In this document: positions 24,143-33,900 of the stretch, in pieces
Position numbering within the stretch: position 1 is the first letter of the stretch
How the letters are laid out: each line of letters begins with the position of its first letter
From: Crotalaria pallida
Taxonomy: Eukaryota > Streptophyta > Magnoliopsida > Fabales > Fabaceae
DNA length: 64,000 nucleotides
Assembly: GCA_037953625.1 (NCBI GenBank)
Contig: CM075650.1
Location: forward strand, 144,985,206-145,049,205
Reading direction: 5' to 3'
Program-made: the position numbers and the translations under genes
The notes under the pieces: model-generated
Database searches by the model: none
Told to the model about the DNA's origin: nothing
The model's input: the letters and a program-made list of their open reading frames with translations, nothing else

Positions 24143-24412
24143 ATGGAGAGACCAAAAGGGATGCAGAGAGAAAGAGGAACATCATCATCATCATCATCAT
24201 TGGATGTATACAGCCCATGCCATTTCTTATACAGTCCATGTCATTTCTTAGAAATGATTGTGAAAGCTTTGTCCAAATGTTTGTGTCTTGATTCAGGTTC
24301 TGATGAGAGAGGTGGAGAAGGAACATGCACAACCTCACAAGCCATGAGGAGGCCTCCAAGACCACCGTTAAGTGCAGGACGTGGAGGCCAAGTCAACCTT
24401 ATTTCTTCTTAA
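24143..24412 (+). CDS. PROPEP-like precursor of a plant elicitor peptide, 89 aa
   Basis: ATG at 24143, stop at 24410-24412. The start MERPKGMQRERG is followed by a Ser run, then a helix-like CHFLEMIVKALSKCLCL (residues about 34-50). That helix resembles the amphipathic segment of Arabidopsis PROPEP1, a cytosolic or vacuole-associated precursor. The C-terminus RPPRPPLSAGRGGQVN fits the Pep consensus S-x-G-R-x-G-x-x-N. Peps are released on damage and bind the PEPR receptor kinases. Odd points: the family usually ends at the final Asn, but here four residues (LISS) follow before the stop, and a 7-residue phrase, YSPCHFL, occurs twice in tandem. No signal peptide is visible, as is normal for PROPEPs. 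The single-exon model is assumed. The assignment rests on motif recognition in a short protein. Confidence 0.65.
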   Translation: MERPKGMQRERGTSSSSSSLDVYSPCHFLYSPCHFLEMIVKALSKCLCLDSGSDERGGEGTCTTSQAMRRPPRPPLSAGRGGQVNLISS

Positions 24413-24756
24413 TAATTTCAAGAATATGTATATTTCACAGATTGCAAGGCTTAGTTAATTAGTTATATATGTTTGCTTGAAATTGATACTATATACCATG
24501 CAACATCTTAAATTTCCCTGTAATGCATTTCGGAGTTGTTTTCATTAGATTGGAAAAGGGAATAAGAATTTTCATTGTTCTGAAACTGACTAGTGCTATC
24601 ACCAGAACTCCTTGGAGGGGTGGATTCATGGTTAGAGATTACAGACATAATTTGAGGTTCATTTCTTTTCCACACATCTATTTAATCCTGAGTTTCATTG
24701 ACACTTTCATCAAAACATACAAAATTTAAAGTATGTTTATCATGTCGTTTTCATTT

Positions 24757-25546
24757 CGCTTAATTATGTCACAAGTCCTGAAATTTAAGTACTTTTATCA
24801 AATACCTTTATTCTTATTTGAGTGAAGGGACACTTTGGCCCCTCAAGTTTTTCGACAGAGACACTTTAGTCCCTCAAGAAATTTAATTCATTTTTAGTCC
24901 CCAAAGTTTTCCAAAAGTACCAATTTAGTCTCTGTCTTATTTCCGTTAGCCACTTCGTTGAGAGACTAAATTGGTACTTTTGGAAAACATGAGGAACTAA
25001 AGTGGTACTTTAGGAAAATAAAAATGAATTAAATTTCTTGAGGGACTAAAGTATCCCTGTCAAAAAACTTGAGGGACCAAAGTGTCTCTTTACTCTTCTT
25101 ATTTTTTCAATTTCTGATTCCCCGAAGTTACTTTTGTGTTTGTCATATACCCTTACTATCAATTTTGGCCAATTTTGCTAACATGTAACATTGGAATCTT
25201 GGTTAGACGCAGGAGATAGGTCATGTGGTGTCGCGTGATGTCACATAGGTGAAAACGATCTCTCTTTTCAATTTTTTTTTATTTAACTAAAAATATAAAA
25301 ATATTAAGTTTTTTAGTTATTTAATTTAAAGAAAAAAAGGATCTTCGCCCACGGGCGCCACGTGCCTAAACTCCAGCGTCTGACCAAGATTTCGATGTTA
25401 CTTGTCAGCAAAATTGACCAGAATTGGTAGTAGGGGTATATGACAAATCTAGAAATAACTTCGGGAAGTCAAACATTGAAAAAATAAGAATAAGAGTATC
25501 TGACAAAACTACCCCAGACTTCAGGGACTTGTGACATAATTAAGCA
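24757..25546. mobile_element. MULE-type fold-back element with 9-bp target duplication (host of a nested element)
   Basis: The left arm begins CGCTTAATTATGTCACAAGT. The right arm is its inverse (acttgtgacataattaagca). The arms continue inward for over 150 bp (for example cccgaagttacttttg against ctagaaataacttcggg). The element is flanked by TTTTCATTT at 24748-24756 and 25547-25555. A 9-bp duplication and very long terminal repeats indicate a Mutator-like non-autonomous element. The centre holds a short unique GC-richer stretch with CACGTG near 25360. No ORF. Confidence 0.8.
24820..25095. mobile_element. MULE-type fold-back MITE, copy B, nested in the 24757-25546 element
   Basis: It starts GAGTGAAGGGACACTTTGG, and the right end is the inverse (ccaaagtgtctctttactc). 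It is flanked by the 9-bp direct repeat TTCTTATTT (24811-24819 and 25096-25104). Removing it restores the left arm of the outer element so that it pairs with the right arm. Same family as 5858-6115. Confidence 0.85.
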
Positions 25547-25555
25547 TTTTCATTT

Positions 25556-26159
25556 TGTTGATTTTCCTTGTTCTTTTGGTATGAAAATGTAGTTTTAGTT
25601 GTCTAAGGAGTAGGGATATCGCATGTTTACCGTTTAGAGATTAAATCAACATTAGAGAATGTTATTCCACATGGAAAAATGTAAAAAAAAATAATAATAA
25701 TAATAATAATAAAAATCTATATTTGAAGAGTAACTTGGGCTATTTTTGAATTTGTGATATTCCATGCAACGGAGGAGTGGAATAAAATTTAATCATATAT
25801 TATTGTTTGGATTACACCGAGGATGATACACGATGGAATGACATCCATTTATTATTAGAAATTCAAACATAGTGGAATATAGCCCAAGTGGGAATATGGT
25901 TGCTTACCACCAGGAGAAACAGCATGAATAACAAGCACTCTATTTTGTATTTTGAACAAGGGTACAAAAAAACAAGGATTCGAGAGTATGCCACTGGTTC
26001 AAATGTAACTTTCTCGGCTAAATGCACTGTCATACTTATTAACTGGCTAACTGGATGCTCAGATGTGCAAGAATCACCTACCTAGAATCACTTAGATGTT
26101 TTCTTTTTTTGGTTTACGAATCCTTAGATGCTTTGATACCACCAAAATAATGAACTATC
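25556..26159. other. Intergenic, no gene seen
   Basis: AT-rich sequence with a short (taa)n run near 25691-25710. The frame at 25888-26085 shows no recognisable protein. Confidence 0.5.
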
Positions 26160-26530
26160 CTTGCGGGTGCGTTATTGTCAATTGGGCTCACCTAGTTTGC
26201 TTCTAGTAAGCCGTTATGAGAATTAGTCTACAAACCTCACACTTTAGACCCATTGTTAATTCCCAAACCCCCTTTTTTCCGATGGGGTTCTCTCGGAATT
26301 TTTTCCGATACCCCCGATTCGGAAAAATGCATTTTCCGACTTTAAAACCTCATTTTTAATAAACGAGCATCGGAAAAATGCATTTTTCCGACTCGGGCGC
26401 ATCGGAAAAAATTCCGAGAGAACCCCATCGGAAAAAATGGGGGTTTGGGGCCTAAAGAGTGGGGTTTGTAGACTAGTACTCGGATGTTATTACTCACCTT
26501 ACAAGCCCATCAACATCCTCCCGGATGCTT
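26160..26530. repeat. Long fold-back element with 'cggaaaaa' arms
   Basis: The left arm (tagtctacaaacctcac ... ttttttccgatggggttctc, tcggaattttttccgat) is matched by the right arm (atcggaaaaaattccgagag, aaccccatcggaaaa ... gtggggtttgtagacta). The centre contains a short palindrome, cggaaaaatgcatttttccg. The target duplication is unclear. It is non-coding and would make a stable hairpin if transcribed. Confidence 0.7.
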
Positions 26531-27065
26531 GATTTCTTAATGCCCTTTCACAAGTATCATATAAGCATAGTTGTAAGACCAACTCCAAGCTGACGAGGTG
26601 ACTAAGATCTCCTGATATTACACATGATTTTTTAAACTAAGAAATTTTAAATTACGCTTATGAATACCATAATGGTTATGTTGCATGATGAGGGCGTGAG
26701 GTGAAGAGCAAGAACTACGCAAGTTGAGGTTAAGAGCAAGAAAGAACTCTCCCTAAACTGATCTAAAAAAAAAAGTAGTAGTCATTGTTGAAAACATTAT
26801 TCATATTACATTCCAGTATTCCACCATATTAAGGAATATGTCTCAGTAGAGTAGGTACTGTATGTAATAAGATAATATAGCACAAGTCCAAGGACCATAT
26901 CATCGAAGATTAATGTTACAAGCAAAGAGGATGGAGATAGTCATTCATTTTTTTGCATTTCAAATCACAAATCACTGATATGCAAAATCTCTAACCAATG
27001 TGCCAAAAAAATATTACATTTGTTGCTTACAATGAATGCCAGGCATCTAGTGTGGCCCCTAGCTT
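26531..27065. other. 3' flank of the plastid-membrane-protein gene
   Basis: No gene seen. It probably includes the 3' UTR of the minus-strand gene ending at 27066. Confidence 0.4.
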
Positions 27066-28866
27066 TTATCTACGACCAGTGATATAGTTGAGAGCAAACT
27101 TTGAAAACCGGGAGAGGGTGAAAAACATTTGCAACATTGCACGACCGCGGACAATGCCCTCTCTTATACCCCTCACGGTTGTGGCCACCACAGGTCCACT
27201 GCCCCGGTCAGCCTCATCTCTGGGGTTGCTCGTTCGCTGCAAAGAAGCTATAACCAAGTGAACATGGTGTAAAATTCTTAGCAACATTTACTCTGAAAAT
27301 TCAATGAATGATAGGAATGAATCTAATACACCATCCATGATTATTGGTAGGTAACCTGAAGAAGGAGGCATAGTTGTCAAGCGACGAAGCCTCTCCTCCG
27401 CTATGCGCACAGCACGAGTGGAGCTTTTAACACCTTGCGTAATCTCTTGCCTGCACAATTTCGCAAGAAAAACAAGGTTTCAATGCCATTCACATCAACA
27501 ACATTATAGGCACAACACAAGGTAGCGTTTGGTGTTGGTGAGGATAGAACATGATGGGACACGATGGAGCATGAGTGGGAACTAATCAAAACATAAGGGA
27601 TGGCAGATGTTCTGTTAATCTGTTCTATTCACCTTGTTTCCCCTTTCGGTAGAACCAAAACATTCTACTTTTTAATCTATCTAATGTCCTGTTTTATTTT
27701 TTTTTATGAAATAGAACAAACACAAGGCACAACACATATGTTTCATCCTGTTCTGACATGTTTATAAAATGCTAGACAACGCAAGAAAATACAACAAAGA
27801 TCAATGACAGTAGCAAACTAGCAATACACTTTTTTTAACTTTTTTTTCTTTCTTTGGCATGCTTTTTATTATCGGACAGAATTCATGCAGAACCTACTAA
27901 ATAAGGAATGAACTCACAAGATTTAGTGAGTTCTACAGGAAATTCTTCATTTAGTCTAGACTTGAGAATTATTTTGCTAGTGCTTCACTTCTCAACAATA
28001 ATATATCAAAAAAATGTAATTTGAAGAAAAAAAAATGCAAACCCAATATCACTGAGTTCTGTAGTGAGGTCACTGATTTCCATCCCCGATAACCGAATAG
28101 CGGCCATGGTATCAGGAAGTTCCTCCCTCGTGGTATCCATCAGCTTCTCTAGTGACTCTGCTGCTCTCTTGAAAGCCTTTAGTATCATCAGGAAAATTGA
28201 CACACAAAGTTACCCACCAGTCAGAATCAAAATTAAGGCTACGGTTTTAAATTGCGGTCCGCAACTGCAATTGCAGCTGCAGGAATCTCTGCAATCGCAT
28301 CAGATCGCAATTAAGGCAACGTAGGTAGGCCACATTTTCTGGCAACCTCAGCAAATACAACAGTAACCACAATTTAAAACCATACACCATTCCATTAACA
28401 AAAAGGTTTTTTTTTTTTTCATTTAAGAAAACAAACCAGAATCGCGGGGATTGCAGAACAAAAGAGCCACGTTGCACATACGGCTGTCTACACAAAACAA
28501 ACAAAAGAGACATAAAATGTAAGTAACTGCATAACAATGGAAGAGACAATTTAACAAACACTTGGAATTCAACATAATGAGGGGTACCACGCAGGCAAGG
28601 ACGTTTAGAAGAGTGAGGTGGCGAGGGGTGAGGTGGTTCCAATGGGAGAGATGAAGGGATGAGGATCCAACGGTGGAGGTGTGATGGGATAGTTGGGGTG
28701 ATGCATCATCGGATGGTGATTGGAGTGTTAAAGAACAAAAGGGTTTAAGGGTTGCGGGTTTGGTATACAAGATACTACGTTGTAAGTTGATGATGTTGTT
28801 GTTGTTGGAAAATAGAACAACGCCTGGGTTTGACGGTTGCAATGATCGGAGGGAACTAAGCTGCAT
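27066..28866 (-). CDS. Predicted chloroplast membrane protein, 246 aa, DUF948-like
   Basis: Five exons on the minus strand: 28588-28866, 28437-28487, 28043-28176, 27356-27450 and 27066-27247. They are joined by GT-AG introns and give exactly 247 codons including TAA. Residues 1-60 are rich in Ser, Leu, Asn and basic residues, like a chloroplast transit peptide. A hydrophobic segment at about 84-110 (LTLLNVLACV then TAVCATWLFCSAIPAIL, split by intron 1) is a likely membrane helix. A helical domain follows with SLEKLMDTTREELPDTM, LSGMEISDLTTEL and GVKSSTRAVRIAEERLRRL, coiled-coil-like. A basic C-terminus ends NYITGRR. The pattern matches a conserved plant family of unknown role, and I compare it to DUF948 proteins only by the look of the helical domain. 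Exon 2 is only 51 bp, which automatic predictions may miss. The model is well supported by phase. Confidence 0.8.
27520..27735. repeat. 'tgttctattc' dispersed repeat in intron 3
   Basis: A segment with ggtagcgtttggtgttgg, tctgttctattc and ggtagaaccaaaac resembles the segment at about 63830-64000. The ends are not defined; it may be an hAT-like MITE. Confidence 0.35.
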
Positions 28867-29080
28867 ATCTCTCTCTGCGTGTGACAGCGGTTGTTTCCTC
28901 TTTCAACCTCGCACTCTCCGAACTTAATCGACTAATTCTGCTTGTAATTTCCGATTAGTTGGGCCTCGGGTTTATGGAGAATTAGTTGCGGGAATTACTT
29001 GTTCAATTCCATATTACTATCTGTTTTTTTTTTAATGGTTTTTTTTAACCTCCAGCTCGAGGAGGAGCACCTCCAAGTAA

Positions 29081-29640
29081 ATTCTCTTCCGGCTCGAATT
29101 ATAAACGAATCCAACTACTTTCATGCTTATTAAGGAGGTTAGTTGATTGTATTTAATTTTCTCAAATTTATAAAAAATAGAGGTATTTTAGGAAAGTAGT
29201 ATTGGGAATGAAACATAAATTAATTAAGATTATACTCCCTTTGGTCCTATTTATAAGTCACATTCTAGAAGGATTCTTTGGTCCTATTTATAAGTCACTT
29301 TGTATTTTCTAGGAGGCATTTATTACTATTTTCTCTTATTTGCCCTTTGCCCATTAATGTGAAGTAATACATTGTCAAATTCTCAATGCAAGTTAAGAGG
29401 GTAAGATTGTAATGTTGAAGTATTTTTTTTAAAGTTTCAAGAAACCTAACTACCCTCCTTGGTCTGTGTGATATGGTTAAGTATGCCCTACAAATAGGAC
29501 CAGAGAGAGTAATTTTCTAGAGATGTTTTAGGAAGGTGGTATTGGAAATGAAACAAAATTTAATAAAGTTAGTTAATTTTGCTTATATTTTAAACCAAGA
29601 TAAGTATGTTTTTTGTTGCTTATAATTCGAGCCGGAGGGA
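29081..29640. mobile_element. Stowaway-type MITE ('ccggctcgaat' subfamily) interrupted by another MITE
   Basis: The termini cttccggctcgaattataaa and ataattcgagccggaggga enclose a unit homologous to the copy at 23064-23348, read in the opposite direction. It is split at 29233-29511 by MITE 5. Confidence 0.8.
29235..29509. mobile_element. Stowaway-type MITE 5, nested (TA target duplication)
   Basis: It starts CTCCCTTTGGTCCTATTTAT after TA (29233-29234) and ends ataggaccagagagag before TA (29510-29511). The flanks rejoin to 'aagattatattttctagag', matching the intact copy near 23190-23210. Its own left end is partly duplicated: ggtcctatttataagtcac appears twice. Confidence 0.85.
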
Positions 29641-29929
29641 TTACTACTTTGGTTCTTATTTATTTATCATAATTCAAACAAAACATACAAAATGTAATTA
29701 TTACTTAGATTTTTGATACATAATTATGTTTTTTCGCATTATACATTTTCTTTTCTATAATCATTAATTATTGTTCATTATTTACATAAGGCGCAAATGC
29801 TAACAAGGGCATTTTGTTAAGAAACTAATTGTAAATAAAAATTGTTACAATTTGATTTTTTATATTTTCGAGAGAATGACAAATGTGAGCTTATGATTTG
29901 GTTTTTCTACATCCAATAACTTTGAGAAG

Positions 29930-30375
29930 AGAAGATCCGATTTGTTACGATTCTGAGATGACCCAAGTGTCTCTGTCTCCGGCGAGGGTCTCCGTATGAT
30001 CATTACTGTTGAAGGCAACAACGATTCTGAGCTCTCGCCTCTGCGATGGTCTTCGTCTCTGGCGCTGCGACCTGCGAGCGTGTTCGTCTCCCTCAACAGC
30101 AAGAGCTTCCTTTGGCAGTGGCAGCAAGAGCTTCCTTTGGTGGCGGCAGCAAGAGATGTGAGAAGATTAGACGAGATGAAGAAGAATCGTGAGAAAAAGT
30201 AACCGAGTAAGTATAAGGAATATACACAAGCATTCTGGGCATACCCCATTACCCGGACCCGGACCCATTCTTTCTTAATACCCGGTGAAACCCGTTTTTT
30301 GCTGCCCGCGAATCCATTTGTGGACCCGAACCCGGACCCGCTGCGGGTATTACCCGCGGGTGCGGGTCTAATTGC
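29930..30375. repeat. GC-rich repeat with 'acccggacccg' and a 'ggcagcaagagcttcc' tandem
   Basis: Two copies of gcagcaagagcttcctttgg lie near 30100-30140, with a third partial one. Next to them is a stretch of repeated 'cccggaccc / cccgcgggt' (30240-30370) like the ends of plant hAT-type non-autonomous elements. The minus-strand frame over it (172 codons) looks compositional, not a conserved protein. Confidence 0.45.
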
Positions 30376-30922
30376 CATCCCAATATATGAGAGAAATATA
30401 ATTCAAATATCTACCTGAGAGGGAAGTATTATTTATCCTATTTTTAATGTGATGAACAAGCCATGTGATCTAGTCCTTTAATACTGATTTGTAAAGGTAA
30501 TTGCTAGTATTACAAAAAATTGAACCCCCCATGCATATGACTATTTTCTTCCTACTTTACGGTGCGTCCTTCAAAGCCAATCCTGTGAACAACGAAGAGT
30601 TATCAAGCTGAGACAAAGGGACTTGAAGATTTTCCTTGCCATTTACATCGCATATTTACAACATAATACCCTCTAACATAGCCTGCAAAAATCTTAGTTC
30701 ACCGATGGTGACTTCCCGATACTAAGCACTTCACCATCTTGAACAAATATTAACTCCTATCTTACTATCCCCCTTAACCCTTTTCCCCCTAGTTCCTAAC
30801 TTTCTTTTGTTTCATTCCTCTACAGTTCTTGTTATTTTTCATATATGTTGGTAAGTAAAGAAATAATCAGTTGCTGATTGGCCACTTCACCAGGGGCCAA
30901 AGAACCAGAAAATAGAAGCTCC

Positions 30923-33900
30923 TTAGCCTGTCTTCTCACCAATTCTGCTAACATCTGTTATGATTGCATTGCAAAAGAAACATCTCTGGCAGTTCAGAAG
31001 ATGTCTTGTTATACAGCCGTAACAAGACTTATGTGAACAAGGTGCAATCTGGGCATCTGCTTCACATGCATAGCAAATGCAGCACAAGCTATCTTCAAGA
31101 TCTGTATCTCCCAAACTATCCACTTTATCATTTTGTATCATGGTGCGGAAAGTAAGGAGGCTCAGAAAGTTCTCTAGCTGTTCATATTTTGACATAAAAG
31201 ATTGCCCATGAAAAGATCCATCCTGCAAAAAAAAGAACAAGTAAAAAGATATTGAACATGAGTAGTGTCATTGAGAACCTCGTTTCTGCAAATCAATACC
31301 AAGTCATGAACTATTCAAAGATCAGGAGAAAACTGGAATCATAAAATGTAGTATAATGCAGTACTACTAGATTTTTAACAGCTTCAGTTTCCTTCGGAAG
31401 TTTAATTATTAAAGTCATTATAGGAACATGTGTATGCAAGAGCAAGACTGATAGATTTGTACCAAGGGAAAATTAATTAGATGCACACGGAGAATATCCC
31501 ACTATTCTCGGAATATATATCTAGTGAAAGCGTGACAATTCAAGCTACTTTCTATGAATGCTAGGAAAAAAATTCAACGAACCCAAGGATTATGATGTTT
31601 TTTATTCGTAGCAAGCATCAAAGCAAAGTGTCAGAACTCAGAAACATTCCATGAGGCATTATTTGGTATGATTGATTAAACTTTCCAGGATGAGTTTAGT
31701 TTATTACTAATTACAATGCACTAAATAGCACCAAATAATCAAAATAATGAACTGAATTAACTGGAATTTGCACCAAGATTGATAAAGAGAACATTAAAAA
31801 AACTAAAAGCGGAATATTTGGGAACAAAGAAAATATATTAAGGGTGATAACAACTAACACAAATATAGTCCAGAAGATGCTGGAATCCATAATGAACAGT
31901 ATCTGGACAGTCCATGCTTGCAAACAAATCCAAAAGATCGTTGTTCTCCCGATGTTCTGTCAAATTGGTAGCATCCAATAAATTTAACATGATACCTACT
32001 ATAGGTGCCAGTATCATGCCTCGATTTACTTTCTCCGAAGATTGGCTATGCCGCCTAAGTGACCTGAAAATGAATAAAAAGGAAGAGCAACCACTCATAA
32101 AATTCAATTAATAAAATTAAAAACTATCGTCAACAAACTCAAATAGTTCCAAATTCTCAACAAATCTCTGTTAATAAGGTTGTAGTTAGACTAGTGGAGT
32201 TTCCAGAAGCCATATGTAAATGAATAGACAACTTTAAATTTAAAAAAATCAATTCTGGTCTGACTCGAGTTTAAGTCACAGGCTAGGGGGACTTACAAGT
32301 CAATAAATTCAGCACCAGCAGCAGAAGTAATGTGATTTAAGATAAATACAATCAACTCGGTCAACCTCCGCAAGTTTGTTTCTGGTCCAGACAAGAATGC
32401 TTGGGGAACCTCGTGAGTGCAAAACTCTAGAATCCTTGCAAGATTACATGAAAGATCAAATATGACACAGCATTTCCTTTGCTGAAAATCTATTACCTGT
32501 GAAAGAAATGTTTAAACAATATATCAAAGGAATGCAGTACACATATCAAAAGAGCCCATGAGACTCTTTAATTAGCCAAGCAATCATTGCGTTAATAGCA
32601 AAACTACAATCATTGTGTTAATAGCAAGAACAACAATCTTATGCTTGCAGGATGCAATAAAAAACGAGTACAAGTAATAGAAAATAGATAAGCTACAATA
32701 CATTAAAAAGAAAAAAAAATGTAGACATAGCAGGTCCCATGTAGCATGTGTGCCAAAACTGTAACAGAACTCTAACTTATGCCACCAGAATAAGTAGATA
32801 GAAAGCAAAACCAAGACAAAAATCCAGGTAAGGGATGAATAAGATATTCATACCTGGTACTTTTCTTGCATTTCTCGAACAGAAACTGAAAACTCGGTCA
32901 TGGTCCAGCTAAGTGTATTAAATAGACGGTTTAGAAAAGATGAAAACAACCCTTCATCGTTTATGCAAGCTTCTTTCAGCAACCGCTGCATTGGATCAAT
33001 AGTCAGGGGAAAAACTTTGTAGTGAGAAATCAATCCAAGCAAAAATTGCTTGGCAACAAAAAATGGTTGTTACATACTTGGAAAAGAACTGATGACGAAG
33101 ATGATTCTCCATTCTTTGAAACACTAAAACCAGATCCCTTGCATAATCGCAAGAATATGTTTGTTACAGTGATCCAAGATCTGTTATCAAATGCTGACAG
33201 TAAAGCTTTTGGCATCCTTTGAGTAGCCGCCTCATTGCTCTCAAAAGCATCCAAATACTCCTTGTACTGCACCAGGACAGATATAGACTGAAGAAGAAGA
33301 TCCCTAAGATCTGCTCTTGATATTCTTGGATCGTTGAAATGAGTGACTACAAAAGTAACCTGGTGAAAAACATATGCAGGCATAATTTAGAGCCGGTGAT
33401 AGAAAGTATTTCACCCTCAATAGCCTTAGGGAAGCTAAGGTGAGAAGCATCAAGCATGCTGCACCTAGAATGACAGATAGATTTGTAATCTTCAGACATA
33501 GGCATGACAGTAAATTTCATCTTCACAGGTATGCACAACTAATCATCTCTTCAACAATCAATTTTTTTTCGCACACCAATAGTTCTTTATTGTTAAATAA
33601 AAGAAGATACCCTGATTAATCTATGAGACAGAAACAAATGTTCATCAACAATCCAAATCTTACCATTATGCCAGAAAGTGGAGTAAACAGACATGTTACT
33701 AGCCAATACAAAAACAGGTGAAGGTAAGAGTAGAGAAAAAGAAGGACGTGCAAAGAGAAAATGAGGACATAGCTAATTAGTAATGTCAATTTACTTTTAT
33801 AACCACAAAGTCTTATTATATTACTTTAATTGGCACAAAACAACTCAACTATTCAAATTAAACTGATAACTCCTATTGCTTCTCTATTTCTTTCACATTC

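Noticed and set aside
29860..30378. 172-codon minus-strand frame near 30 kb
   Set aside because: It spans tandem repeats and a GC-rich 'acccggaccc' repeat and resembles no protein I know; composition explains the length.
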